Below, piece after piece: positions 9,460-18,064 of a stretch of 64,000 nt of DNA. Under the pieces are notes generated by a model. It had not been told where the DNA came from. It saw only the letters and a list, made by a program, of their open reading frames with translations, and ran no database searches. Made by a program: the position numbers and the translations under genes. Where the stretch lies: assembly GCF_036250755.1 (NCBI RefSeq), contig NZ_CP109583.1:6983501-7047500 (forward strand). Reading direction: 5' to 3'. Position 1 is the stretch's first letter. Every line of letters begins with the position of its first letter. This DNA comes from Streptomyces uncialis. GTDB taxonomy: Bacteria; Actinomycetota; Actinomycetes; Streptomycetales; Streptomycetaceae.

Positions 9460-10493
9460 AGCCTCCGTACGCCGGGCGGACGCTCCCCGAAGGTCGCGGC
9501 ATGCCCGGGATGCCCGTTGGCGTGCGGCTGCGCGACCGGGACCGGGGTGCGCTGGATGATGTCCTGGACGACCTGCTCGGCCGTCCGGCGGTTCAGCTGG
9601 GCCTGGGCCGTCGGCAGCAGCCGGTGCGCGAGCACCGGGGCGGCGAGCGCCTGCACGTCGTCCGGCAGGGCGTACTCGCGGCCCGCGAGCGCGGCGGCGG
9701 CCTTCGAGGCGCGCAGCAGATGCAGCGACGCGCGCGGCGACGCCCCGAGCCGCAGATCGGGATGGCTGCGGGTCGCGGAGACCAGGTCCACCACATAGCG
9801 GCGGACGGTGTCCGCGACATGGACCGAGCGGACCGCGTCGATCAGCTTGACGATGTCGGCGGCGTGCGTCACCGGCTGGAGGTCGTCGAGCGGTGAGGCA
9901 CCGCCGTGCACCCCGAGCATCTCCAACTCGGCGTCCGCGCTCGGGTAGCCGATCGACACCCGGGCCATGAAGCGGTCGCGCTGCGCCTCGGGCAGCGGAT
10001 AGGTGCCCTCCATCTCGACCGGGTTCTGCGTCGCCACCACCATGAACGGGCTGGGCAGTTCGTAGCTGTTGCCGTCGATGGTGACCTGCCGCTCCTCCAT
10101 GGACTCCAGGAGGGCGGACTGGGTCTTCGGCGAGGCCCGGTTGATCTCGTCGCCGATCACGATCTGCGCGAAGATCGCGCCCGGTTTGAACTCGAAGTCC
10201 CGCTGCTGCTGATCCCAGATGGACACCCCGGTGATGTCCGAGGGCAGCAGATCGGGTGTGAACTGGATACGGCGCACCGAGCAGTCGATGGACCGCGCCA
10301 GTGCCTTGGCGAGCATGGTCTTCCCCACGCCCGGTACATCTTCGATCAGCAGGTGCCCCTCGGCGAGGAGCACGGTCAGCGAAAGCCGTACGACCTCCGG
10401 CTTGCCCTCGATCACACCCTCCACCGACCTGCGGACCTGCTCCGCTGTGGTGGTCAGATCTGTGAGGCTCGCTCGATCGTCATAGGTCGTCAC
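9456..10493 (-). CDS. MoxR-family AAA+ ATPase
   Basis: 345 residues from GTG 10493, which has GAGGAG upstream (about 10501-10506). Walker A is EDVPGVGKTMLAKALA (about residues 50-65), Walker B is QIVIGDEINRA, and sensor and arginine-finger motifs follow (VVATQNPVEMEGTYPLPEAQ, DRFMARV). The C-terminal lid ends in RRTAEQVVQDII. MoxR ATPases act as chaperones that mature or insert protein complexes and are typically encoded beside DUF58 and transglutaminase-like proteins, as here. It is the first gene of a three-gene minus-strand operon. The open frame extends upstream to 10583, but the extension lacks a start signal. Confidence 0.95.
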   Translation of the reverse strand: MTTYDDRASLTDLTTTAEQVRRSVEGVIEGKPEVVRLSLTVLLAEGHLLIEDVPGVGKTMLAKALARSIDCSVRRIQFTPDLLPSDITGVSIWDQQQRDFEFKPGAIFAQIVIGDEINRASPKTQSALLESMEERQVTIDGNSYELPSPFMVVATQNPVEMEGTYPLPEAQRDRFMARVSIGYPSADAELEMLGVHGGASPLDDLQPVTHAADIVKLIDAVRSVHVADTVRRYVVDLVSATRSHPDLRLGASPRASLHLLRASKAAAALAGREYALPDDVQALAAPVLAHRLLPTAQAQLNRRTAEQVVQDIIQRTPVPVAQPHANGHPGHAATFGERPPGVRRL

Positions 10494-10899
10494 CCGGCCC
10501 TCCTCGGCCCTTCCCCTGGCCCCTCGCGGAGCCGGGCATTCCCCAACTTCCGGACCGGCGCGCGTTGCTGCGGCCCGGCCCACCCCGGAACACGGGCACC
10601 ACTCGGCGGGCGTTCAGCGCGGTGCCATGTACGCGCATTGTTGTCGCCGTGACCGGTTCGTGTCACTCGGCTGTGGACAACTGGCCGCCGGGTGACCGGC
10701 TTCGTGGTGCACCGGAGCGCCCCAGCCTAGGCCGTCCGGGGCGGTGTCGTGGCACGTGGTCGGGTCGGCGGGGCACCGGGACCGCCGGTCAGGCACCCGG
10801 AAGGGGGGTGGGGGGAGGGGCCATGAGGGGGGTGCCCGCGGGGTGGGAGGCGGCGGACGGCCCCGGCTCCGTACCGGAAGGGGCCGCCCGCCGGGCGGC
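10494..10899. other. Intergenic region upstream of the moxR operon
   Basis: 406 bases without a supported gene, between the carbonic anhydrase stop and the moxR start (both minus strand). The 10630-10690 part is less GC-rich and on the minus strand contains TTGTCCACAG, a plausible -35 region for the moxR operon. I see no clear terminator. Confidence 0.35.
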
Positions 10900-11448
10900 T
10901 CACGCCGGGTCGATCTCCCGCAGCAGACCGGTACGGACGTCGAAGACGAAGCCGCGCACATCCCCGGTCTCCACCAGGAACGGCGAGGTCCGCACCCGCT
11001 GCATCGACTGCCGGACGTCCTGCTCGACATCCCGGAAGGCCTCCACCGCCCACGCGGGACGCTGGCCGACCTCCATCTCCAGCTCGTGGCGGAAGTCCTC
11101 GGTGAGGCTCTCCAGACCGCAGCCGGTGTGATGGATCAGGACCACGCTGCGGGTGCCCAGCGCGCGCTGGCTGATGGTGAGGGAACGGATCACGTCGTCG
11201 GTGACCACACCCCCCGCGTTGCGGATGGTGTGGCAGTCGCCCAGTTCCAGACCGAGCGCGGCGTGCAGGTCGAGACGGGCGTCCATGCACGCCACGACGG
11301 CGACCTTGAGAACGGGACGGGCGTCCATCCCCGGATCGGAGAAGGCGGCCGCGTACCTGCTGTTCGCGCCGACGAGCCGGTCGGTGACGGTGGAACCGGC
11401 ACTCATGGCGGCTTCGGTGCCTGACGGGAGGGGAGCGGAAGTCGTCAT
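10900..11448 (-). CDS. Beta-class carbonic anhydrase
   Basis: 182 residues from ATG 11448 (MTTSAPLPSG); an internal ATG at 11406 (MSAGSTVTDRL) is a credible alternative giving 168 residues. The zinc site is complete for a beta carbonic anhydrase: Cys54, Asp56 and Arg58 in VVACMDARLD, and His107 and Cys110 in HHTGCGL, counted from the longer start. GDCHTIRNAGG is the usual conserved strand. The enzyme interconverts CO2 and bicarbonate in the cytoplasm, supplying bicarbonate for carboxylations. Neither start has a strong ribosome-binding site. It is transcribed divergently from the dcw cluster. Confidence 0.92.
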   Translation of the reverse strand: MTTSAPLPSGTEAAMSAGSTVTDRLVGANSRYAAAFSDPGMDARPVLKVAVVACMDARLDLHAALGLELGDCHTIRNAGGVVTDDVIRSLTISQRALGTRSVVLIHHTGCGLESLTEDFRHELEMEVGQRPAWAVEAFRDVEQDVRQSMQRVRTSPFLVETGDVRGFVFDVRTGLLREIDPA

Positions 11449-11871
11449 GACACCGACGGTAGTGCGCGCGGGGCCGCCCAGCAGGGCAGGAGAGGGGACA
11501 AAGAACGTCAATGAGGCTTGTTGTGAGGTAACCCACAAGCGTGAACCCGGCACCGCCGAACGGGTGGCTCCGGCGGTTTCGCGGCTTTGTGCGAACCATG
11601 CCCCCGACGCGCAGGCGCGTTGATTGACCGGGCGACACCGTGGACTAAAGTGACGCGAAGCGGGAGGCCGCGAGCCCTCCCCGCTGGACTGGCAGTCACC
11701 GGAGATCCGCACGATCTCCCCGCGCGCGCGAAGCGCCACGTACGGCTCGGCCTCCTCCCGCTCCGGTCGGCCGGCGCCCCCGGTGACCGGGACGGCGCCG
11801 GTGGTCCACCCTTCACGAGCGGGCGGGGCCCTGGCGGTACGTGCGCCGCGCCCGGATCCTTGAGAGGGCAC
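11449..11871. other. Divergent promoter region of the dcw cluster
   Basis: 423 bases between the carbonic anhydrase start (-) and rsmH (+). No gene is supported, and in particular I see no mraZ, which begins the cluster in many bacteria. It holds a good promoter candidate at 11624-11651 and the rsmH ribosome-binding site. Confidence 0.5.
11624..11651 (+). promoter_or_regulatory. Candidate housekeeping promoter for rsmH/dcw
   Basis: TTGACC (11624-11629) and TAAAGT (11646-11651) are separated by 16 bases. This fits the streptomycete HrdB-type consensus (TTGACN, 16-18 bases, TAGRRT-like). The start of transcription would be about 11658, leaving a leader of roughly 210 bases. Confidence 0.5.
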
Positions 11872-12945
11872 ATGCACGGGCGCGAAGGGGACATCCCCGA
11901 TCCCGACCAGGCCACCCGGGAGCGGCCCCCGCACCCGGACGGCGACCCGCCCCCCGCCGCCGAGGACGGGCCACCGCCCCCCGGCACCCGGCACGTCCCC
12001 GTGATGCTGCGGCGCTGTCTGGACCTGCTGGCCCCGGCCCTGGAACCGTCCGGCGCCACGCCCCCGGTCGTCGTCGACTGCACCCTCGGTCTCGGCGGCC
12101 ACAGCGAGGCGCTGCTCACCCGCTTCCCCGGCGTCCGGCTCATCGGCCTCGACCGCGACAAGGAGGCCCTGCGGCTGTCCGGGGAGCGCCTGGCCCGCTT
12201 CGGCGACCGGGCCACCCTGGTGCACGCCGTGTACGACGAGCTGCCCGACGTCCTCGACCGGCTCGGGATCCCCGCGGCCACGGGCGTGCTGTTCGACCTC
12301 GGTGTCTCGTCCATGCAGCTCGACGAGGCGGACCGCGGCTTCGCGTACGCCCAGGACGCGCCGCTCGACATGCGGATGGACCAGACGACCGGGATCAGCG
12401 CGGCGGAGGTTCTCAACACCTATCCGCCGGGCGAACTCGTCCGGGTGCTGCGCGCCTACGGCGAGGAGAAGCAGGCCAAGCGGATCGTCTCCGCCGTGGT
12501 CCGCGAACGCGCGAGGGAACCCTTCACCAACAGCGCCCGGCTCGTCGAGCTGATCCGCGCCGCGCTGCCGCAGGCCGTCAAGCGCACCGGCGGCAACCCC
12601 GCCAAGCGCACCTTCCAGGCACTGCGGATCGAGGTCAACGGCGAGCTGTCGGTGCTGGAGCGGGCCGTCCCGGCCGCGGTCGCGTCCCTCGCCGTCGGCG
12701 GCCGGATCGCCGTGCTGTCGTACCACTCGCTGGAGGACCGCCTGGTCAAGCAGGTGTTCGCGGCGGGCGCCGCGAACACCGCGCCCCCCGGGCTGCCCGT
12801 CGTCCCGGAGCGCTACCAGCCGCGGCTGCGACTGCTCACGCGGGGCGCCGAGCTGCCCACCGAGGAGGAGATCGCCGAGAACCGCCGGGCCGCGCCCGCG
12901 CGGCTGCGCGGCGTCGAACGCGTCCGCGCGGACGAGGCGGGATGA
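11872..12945 (+). CDS. rsmH: 16S rRNA (cytosine(1402)-N4)-methyltransferase RsmH (MraW)
   Basis: 357 residues from ATG 11872, with GAGAGG at 11862-11867; the open frame continues upstream without support. After a disordered Pro/Asp-rich N-terminus of about 38 residues comes the family start [16 protein letters not shown], then the SAM site [59 protein letters not shown] and [10 protein letters not shown] are signature blocks. It methylates N4 of C1402 in 16S rRNA, tuning decoding at the P site. As usual it opens the dcw cluster. Its stop overlaps an ATG (ATGA, 12942-12945) that begins a 22-codon ORF leading to ftsL. Confidence 0.97.
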   Translation: MHGREGDIPDPDQATRERPPHPDGDPPPAAEDGPPPPGTRHVPVMLRRCLDLLAPALEPSGATPPVVVDCTLGLGGHSEALLTRFPGVRLIGLDRDKEALRLSGERLARFGDRATLVHAVYDELPDVLDRLGIPAATGVLFDLGVSSMQLDEADRGFAYAQDAPLDMRMDQTTGISAAEVLNTYPPGELVRVLRAYGEEKQAKRIVSAVVRERAREPFTNSARLVELIRAALPQAVKRTGGNPAKRTFQALRIEVNGELSVLERAVPAAVASLAVGGRIAVLSYHSLEDRLVKQVFAAGAANTAPPGLPVVPERYQPRLRLLTRGAELPTEEEIAENRRAAPARLRGVERVRADEAG

Positions 12946-13010
12946 CGCGCCGACCCCGGACGACGGACCGGGCGGGCGGACCGCCGGCGCGCACCGGGAG
13001 GGACACATGA
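12942..13010 (+). other. 22-codon relay ORF between rsmH and ftsL
   Basis: ATG 12942 overlaps the rsmH stop by four bases, and its own TGA (13008-13010) overlaps the ATG at 13007. It would encode [15 protein letters not shown] followed by ARTGRDT. I doubt a functional peptide. The arrangement would let ribosomes finishing rsmH re-initiate and reach ftsL. No family is recognised. Confidence 0.35.
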
Positions 13011-13036
13011 GCCGCACCGGGAGGGACACATGAGCC
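12990..13036 (+). repeat. 23-bp tandem duplication containing a ribosome-binding site and start codon
   Basis: The block GCACCGGGAGGGACACATGAGCC would exceed the length limit if given with its flanks; its two copies begin at 12991 and 13014. Each carries GGGAGGG and ATGAG. The second copy supplies the ftsL start; the first drives an 8-codon ORF (13007-13033). Confidence 0.95.
13007..13033 (+). other. 8-codon mini-ORF immediately before ftsL
   Basis: ATG 13007 has its own GGGAGGG about six bases upstream and encodes MSRTGRDT. Its TGA (13031-13033) overlaps the ftsL ATG (13030-13032). It arose by the 23-bp duplication and is best read as a translational-coupling element, not a gene. Confidence 0.4.
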
Positions 13037-13710
13037 AGGGACCGAAGCTGCGCGGCCGGGCCGCGCGGCTGGCGCGGCTGCTGCCCGCCGGACCGAGCCG
13101 GGCGGCCCGCACCCCCTTCGTCCTGCTGATGGTGCTGCTGCTCGGCGGCGGACTGATCACCCTGCTGATGCTGAACTCGTCCCTGAACGAGGGCTCCTTC
13201 CGGCTGCGTGAGCTGAAGCTGGAGACCACCGAGCTGACCGATGAGGAACAGGCCCTCCAGCGGGACGTGGACGCCCACGCCGCGCCGGACGCCCTCCAGC
13301 GCCGGGCCCGGGAGCTCGGCATGGTCCCCGGCGGCGACCCCGCCTTCCTCGACCCGGACGGCACCGTACGGGGCGTCCCCGGCGCCGCCTCGCCCACCGC
13401 GCTGAGCGCCCCCGCGACCCCGCGCCCGGGGCTCGCCGCGCCCCCGGCGCCCACCACCGCACCGCCGTCCCCGTCCGCCGCCGCGCCGTCCCCCGGCGCC
13501 TCACCCACCGCGTCCCCCACCCCGTCCGCCGGCCCCGGCGGGAGCCCGTCCGCCGGTACCCCGGGGCCGTCCCCGTCCGGCAGCCCGTCGGGCACCCCGT
13601 CCGGCGCGGGGGCCACCGGGACGGTGTCCGGCGCCGACCCCCGGGCCGCCGCCCCGCAGAACCCGCCCGCAGCCCCCGCACCGACCTACCTCCGGCAGGT
13701 GACGCCGTGA
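13030..13710 (+). CDS. ftsL: Cell division protein FtsL (septum formation initiator-like)
   Basis: 226 residues from ATG 13030, with GGGAGGG at about 13019-13025. A short basic cytoplasmic N-terminus (about 28 residues) leads to one membrane helix, PFVLLMVLLLGGGLITLLML. A periplasmic coiled-coil-like stretch follows (FRLRELKLETTELTDEEQAL) with the conserved RARELGMVPG. The last 110 residues are Pro/Ala/Ser/Gly-rich and look disordered, longer than in typical FtsL. FtsL pairs with FtsB/DivIC and FtsQ and activates the FtsW-FtsI synthase. The stop overlaps the ftsI GTG (GTGA, 13707-13710). Position between rsmH and ftsI supports the call. Confidence 0.92.
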   Translation: MSQGPKLRGRAARLARLLPAGPSRAARTPFVLLMVLLLGGGLITLLMLNSSLNEGSFRLRELKLETTELTDEEQALQRDVDAHAAPDALQRRARELGMVPGGDPAFLDPDGTVRGVPGAASPTALSAPATPRPGLAAPPAPTTAPPSPSAAAPSPGASPTASPTPSAGPGGSPSAGTPGPSPSGSPSGTPSGAGATGTVSGADPRAAAPQNPPAAPAPTYLRQVTP

Positions 13711-16088
13711 CCGACAGGGAACCCCCCAAGCGCCGGGTGCCACGCCCCGCCCGCCCGGACCGCCGTCCGCGCGCGGACCGCGGTGAACGCCTCTCGCACG
13801 ACCCGGACCGCGCCCCGCGCGCCGACCGCCAGGACCGCGCCGACCGCCTCTCGCACGACCCGGACCGCGCCCCGCGCGCCGACCGCCAGGACCGCGCCGA
13901 CCGCCTCTCCCACAGCGACCCCCGGGACCGCGGCCCGCGCCCCGACCGCGCCGAACGACCCGACCGCACGGACCGCACGGACCGGAGCGGCGGCCGTACC
14001 GGCCGCGGCGAGCCCACCGACCGGGACCGGGACGAGCGGCAGGACCGCGCCGACCGCGCCGACCGCGCCGACCGCGCCGACCAGGGCCGCGCCGACCGGT
14101 CCGGGCGGTCCGACCGCGGTGACCGCGCCGTCCGGGTCGGCCGTCCCGCCCGCCGCTCCGGGACCGGCGGCTCCGCCGTCCGGCCGCCCCGCCGCCCCGG
14201 GTCCGCGCGGCCCGGGGTGGGCCGGCGCTCCGCCCGGCCACCCCACGGCCCCAAGCCGCTGCGGCTCGGCAGCCCGAGGCCCCGGCTGCGGATGATCAGC
14301 GTGGCGATGACCCTGGTCATGCTCGCGTTCGTGGTCCGGCTGCTCCAGGTGCAGGCCGTCGACGCAGGCGAGTACTCCGCCAAGGCCGAGGCCAACCGCT
14401 ATCTGACCCGGGTGGTGGCCGCCGACCGCGGCGGTATCACCGACCGCTCCGGGATCGCCCTCGCCACCAGCGTCGACGCGTACGACATCACCGCCGACCC
14501 GATGATGTTCACCCCGGACGAGACCAAGCTCCCCGACGCGCCCGCGCAGGCCGCTGCCCTTCTCGCCCCGATCCTCGACCAGGACACCGCCGAGCTGACC
14601 CGCAAGCTCAGCACCCCCGAGACGCGGTACGTGGTGCTGGCACGCCGTCAGACCCCGCAGGTGTGGAACCAGATCAAGGACCTGCGGACCACCCTCGGCG
14701 ACAAGGCCGGGGCCGACCGGCTGGCGGGTGACAAGGACGCCGTCAACATCCTCGGGGGCGTCTTCCAGGAACCCACCAGCAAACGCGTCTACCCCAACGG
14801 CGACCTCGCCGCCGGACTCCTCGGCTGGGTCAACGCCGACGGCAAGGGCGGCGGCGGCATCGAGCAGCAACTGGACAAGCGGCTCGCGGGCCGCGACGGC
14901 GAGGTCACCTACGCCCAGGCGGGCGGCCGTCAGGTGCCGACCGCCGGCGGCACCGAGACACCCGCCCTGCCCGGCTCCGACATCGAGCTGACCATCGACC
15001 GGGACATCCAGTGGGCGGCGCAGAACGCCATCGCGGAGCAGGTCAAGAAGTCCAAGGCCGACCGCGGTTACGTCATAGTGCAGGACACCCGCACCGGCGA
15101 GATCCTCGCGATGGCCAACGCCCCCGGCTTCGACCCCGGCGACCTCTCCCGCGCGGGCTCCGCCTCGCTCGGCAACGCCGCGCTCCAGGACGCCTTCGAG
15201 CCCGGGTCCACCGCCAAGGTCATGTCGATGGCCGCCGTCCTGGAGGAGAACGCGGCGACCCCGTCGACCAAGGTCACCGTCCCCAACCGGCTGCACCGCG
15301 GGGACCGGCTGTTCCAGGACGACATCGACCACCCCACCTGGTACCTCACGCTGAACGGCGTCCTCGCCAAGTCCAGCAACATCGGCACCATCCTCGCCAC
15401 CGGCCAGCTGGGGAGGACCCAGCCCGAGGCCAACCGCGTCCTGCACTCGTACCTGCGCAAGTTCGGCATCGGCAGCCCCACCGGGCTCGGGTTCCCCGGG
15501 GAGACCCCCGGCATCCTCGCGCGGCCCGGCAAATGGTCCACCTCGCAGCAGTACACGATCCCCTTCGGGCAGGGCGTCTCCATCAACGCGATGCAGGCGG
15601 CCTCCGTCTACTCGACCATCGCCAACGGCGGGGTACGGGTCGAGCCCACCCTGGTCCGCGGCTCCCGCGGCCCTGACGACCGGTTCACCCCCGCGCCGAA
15701 GCCGAAGGAGACCCGGGTCGTCAGCGACCGGACCGCGCGGACCCTGTCCCGGATGCTGGAGTCGGTCGTGGACGACGAGGCGGGCACCGGCAGCAAAGCC
15801 CGTATCCCCGGCTACCGGGTCGCGGGCAAGACCGGCACCGCCAACCGCGTCGACCCGGTCTCCGGCAAGTACCGCGGCTACACCTCGTCGTTCGCCGGGT
15901 TCGCCCCCGTCGACAAGCCCCGGATCACCGTCTACTGCGCGATCCAGAACGCCACCAAGGGCAGCTACTTCGGCGGCCAGATCTGCGGCCCCGTCCACAA
16001 GGAGGTCATGCAGTTCGCCCTGAAGAGCCTTCAGGTCCCGCCGACCGGCACCGCGCCCGCCCGGCTGCCCGTCACCTTCACCCCCTGA
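13707..16088 (+). CDS. ftsI: Septal peptidoglycan transpeptidase FtsI (PBP3, class B PBP)
   Basis: 793 residues from GTG 13707 overlapping the ftsL stop. Residues 1-195 are a very Arg/Asp-rich disordered cytoplasmic tail with duplicated segments. The membrane helix starts at Met196 (MISVAMTLVMLAFVVRLLQV). The dimerisation domain follows (ADRGGITDRSG), then the transpeptidase domain with all three motifs: S501-T-A-K, S556-S-N558 and K708-T-G. It crosslinks septal peptidoglycan together with FtsW. Other streptomycete FtsI proteins I know of are about 650 residues, so the extra length is in the tail. A later start cannot be excluded, but the coupled GTG is the natural one. Confidence 0.95.
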   Translation: MTDREPPKRRVPRPARPDRRPRADRGERLSHDPDRAPRADRQDRADRLSHDPDRAPRADRQDRADRLSHSDPRDRGPRPDRAERPDRTDRTDRSGGRTGRGEPTDRDRDERQDRADRADRADRADQGRADRSGRSDRGDRAVRVGRPARRSGTGGSAVRPPRRPGSARPGVGRRSARPPHGPKPLRLGSPRPRLRMISVAMTLVMLAFVVRLLQVQAVDAGEYSAKAEANRYLTRVVAADRGGITDRSGIALATSVDAYDITADPMMFTPDETKLPDAPAQAAALLAPILDQDTAELTRKLSTPETRYVVLARRQTPQVWNQIKDLRTTLGDKAGADRLAGDKDAVNILGGVFQEPTSKRVYPNGDLAAGLLGWVNADGKGGGGIEQQLDKRLAGRDGEVTYAQAGGRQVPTAGGTETPALPGSDIELTIDRDIQWAAQNAIAEQVKKSKADRGYVIVQDTRTGEILAMANAPGFDPGDLSRAGSASLGNAALQDAFEPGSTAKVMSMAAVLEENAATPSTKVTVPNRLHRGDRLFQDDIDHPTWYLTLNGVLAKSSNIGTILATGQLGRTQPEANRVLHSYLRKFGIGSPTGLGFPGETPGILARPGKWSTSQQYTIPFGQGVSINAMQAASVYSTIANGGVRVEPTLVRGSRGPDDRFTPAPKPKETRVVSDRTARTLSRMLESVVDDEAGTGSKARIPGYRVAGKTGTANRVDPVSGKYRGYTSSFAGFAPVDKPRITVYCAIQNATKGSYFGGQICGPVHKEVMQFALKSLQVPPTGTAPARLPVTFTP
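13789..13902 (+). repeat. 57-bp perfect tandem duplication within ftsI
   Basis: Two identical 57-base units start at 13789 and 13846 and encode the 19-residue block RLSHDPDRAPRADRQDRAD twice; a third unit begins and decays near 13903. Further on (14040-14085) a 9-base GACCGCGCC run encodes consecutive DRA triplets. Both are in frame and within the disordered tail. Confidence 0.9.
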
Positions 16089-16431
16089 CCGCGGCGGTGG
16101 CCCGGCCCGCGGGCCGGGCCGCGCCACCCCCGCGCACCACCCGAGCCACCAGGAACCGCCCGTGACAACGATCACCCCCCGGCCGGGGAACCGATCGGGG
16201 AACCGACCGGACCGCGAAGGCCCCGCGCCCCTCCCCGAGGACCCCTCGCCGCAGGGTGACCGGCACCCGCGGACCGGACCCGCCGAGGAGCCGTCCGCGA
16301 CCGCGGGCGAACCGCCCGCGTCCGGTGCCGCCGCGCGGAACGGGTCATTTGGTCCCGGGGCCGGTACGCCCGGTACGCTCACCGCCGTGTCACACGCTGA
16401 TCAGTCGCAAACCACCCAGAAGGGCGTTTCC
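16089..16431 (+). other. Gap between ftsI and the preferred murE start
   Basis: 343 bases. It is in frame with murE from GTG 16162 (AGGAAC upstream) and from GTG 16387 (TACGCT seven bases upstream). The sequence encodes a low-complexity Pro/Gly/Arg stretch that I judge non-coding or a non-conserved extension. A promoter driving murE could lie here. Confidence 0.4.
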
Positions 16432-18060
16432 GTGACCTACCCGGGACCGCCTCGACCGGTTCATGTCTCCCCGACCCCGCTCGCGGAACTGGCCGATCAG
16501 CTCGGCCTCCCCACCGGGGGCGCCGCCGGCCAGGTCACCGGCATCACCCATGACTCCCGGGCGGTCCGCCCCGGTGATCTGTACGCCGCGCTGCCGGGCG
16601 CCCGTTTCCACGGCGCCGACTTCGCCCCGCAGGCCGCCGACCTCGGCGCCGCGGCGGTGCTGACCGATCCCACGGGACTCGACCGCGCCGCCGCCACCGG
16701 ACTGCCCGTCCTGGTCGTCGACGACCCGCGCGCCCGGATGGGCGCCCTCGCGGCCACCGTCTACGGCCACCCCGGCCAGGGCCTGCTCCAGATCGGCATC
16801 ACCGGCACCTCCGGCAAGACCACCACCGCGTACCTCGTCCAGGGCGGACTCGACGCGGCGACCGACGGGGTCACCGGACTCATCGGCACCGTCGAGACAC
16901 GCATCGGCGACGAACGCCTCAAGTCCGAACGCACCACCCCCGAGGCCACCGACCTCCAGGCCCTGTTCGCCGTGATGCGCGAACGGGGCGTGGACGCCGT
17001 CGCGATGGAGGTCTCCAGCCACGCGCTGGTCCTCGGCCGGGTCGACGGCTGCGTCTTCGACGTCGCGGTGTTCAACAACCTCAGCCCGGAGCACATGGAG
17101 TTCCACTCCGGCATGGAGGACTACTTCCAGGCCAAGGCCCAGCTCTTCACCCCCGGGCGCAGCAGGCTCGGCGTCGTCAACCTCGACGACGAGTACGGCC
17201 GCAGGCTGGTCAAGGAGGCGTCCGTACCGGTCGTCACCTTCTCCGCCGAGGGCCACCCGGACGCCGACTGGCGCGCCGACGACGTCGTGGTCGGCCCGAT
17301 GGACTCCACCTTCACCGTGCGCGGCCCGGACGGCGAGCGGCTCAGCGCCCGCGCCCCGCTGCCCGGCCCCTTCAACGTCGCCAACACCCTCGCCGCGATC
17401 GTCACCCTGACCGTCGCCGGGCTCGACCCGCACCCCGTCGCCGAGGGCGTCGGCGCCGTCCCCGGGGTCCCGGGACGGCTGGAGCGGGTCGACGCCGGAC
17501 AGCCGTACCTCGCCGTCGTGGACTACGCCCACAAGACGGACGCCGTCGAATCGGTGCTGCGCGCGCTGCGCAAGGTCACCGAGGGCAGGCTGCACATCGT
17601 CCTCGGCTGCGGCGGCGACCGCGACACCACCAAACGCGGCCCGATGGGCGCCGCCGCGGCCCGGCTCGCCGACACGGCCGTCCTCACCTCCGACAACCCC
17701 CGCTCCGAGGACCCGCTGGCGATCCTCGCGGCCATGCTCGCGGGCGCCGCCGAGGTGCCCGCCCATGAACGCGGCGAGGTGCAGGTCTTCGAGGACCGCG
17801 CCGCCGCCGTCGCCGCGGCCGTCGCGCGCGCCGAACCGGGGGACGCCGTGCTCGTCGCGGGCAAGGGGCACGAGCAGGGCCAGGACATCCACGGGGTGAT
17901 CCGCCCCTTCGACGACCGGCAGGTACTGCGCGAGGCCATCGAGGCATCCCGCGCGGCCCGGCCCGCCGGTGACGGCGCGCCACCCGGCGCCACCGGCCCC
18001 GGCGCCCCGCGCACCGGCACCGCACAGACCAGCGAAGCGACCCAGCAGACCCAGGGATGA
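16432..18060 (+). CDS. murE: UDP-N-acetylmuramoyl-tripeptide ligase MurE (diaminopimelate-adding)
   Basis: 542 residues from GTG 16432, chosen for its AGAAGGG ribosome-binding site and because the Mur ligase N-domain starts soon after (PTPLAELADQLG). In-frame GTGs at 16387 and 16162 would add 15 or 90 residues. The ATP site is IGITGTSGKTTTAYL, the central domain has MEVSSHALVLGRVDG and FNNLSPEHMEFH, and SDNPRSEDP contains the DNPR motif that marks diaminopimelate-specific enzymes. This matches the LL-diaminopimelate peptidoglycan of streptomycetes. The enzyme adds the third residue to UDP-MurNAc-L-Ala-D-Glu in the cytoplasm. murF follows after four bases. Confidence 0.95.
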   Translation: MTYPGPPRPVHVSPTPLAELADQLGLPTGGAAGQVTGITHDSRAVRPGDLYAALPGARFHGADFAPQAADLGAAAVLTDPTGLDRAAATGLPVLVVDDPRARMGALAATVYGHPGQGLLQIGITGTSGKTTTAYLVQGGLDAATDGVTGLIGTVETRIGDERLKSERTTPEATDLQALFAVMRERGVDAVAMEVSSHALVLGRVDGCVFDVAVFNNLSPEHMEFHSGMEDYFQAKAQLFTPGRSRLGVVNLDDEYGRRLVKEASVPVVTFSAEGHPDADWRADDVVVGPMDSTFTVRGPDGERLSARAPLPGPFNVANTLAAIVTLTVAGLDPHPVAEGVGAVPGVPGRLERVDAGQPYLAVVDYAHKTDAVESVLRALRKVTEGRLHIVLGCGGDRDTTKRGPMGAAAARLADTAVLTSDNPRSEDPLAILAAMLAGAAEVPAHERGEVQVFEDRAAAVAAAVARAEPGDAVLVAGKGHEQGQDIHGVIRPFDDRQVLREAIEASRAARPAGDGAPPGATGPGAPRTGTAQTSEATQQTQG

Positions 18061-18064
18061 ACTT

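Noticed and set aside
11449..11871. mraZ gene at the head of the dcw cluster
   Set aside because: I searched the divergent region in all frames for the MraZ motif and found none.
13686..16382. 898-codon minus-strand frame over ftsI
   Set aside because: Low-complexity Gly/Val/Arg product fully antisense to a recognised gene; a GC-skew artefact.
16162..16431. Long N-terminal extension of MurE
   Set aside because: Low-complexity, lies before the conserved Mur N-domain, and a better start exists at 16432; kept as an alternative only.
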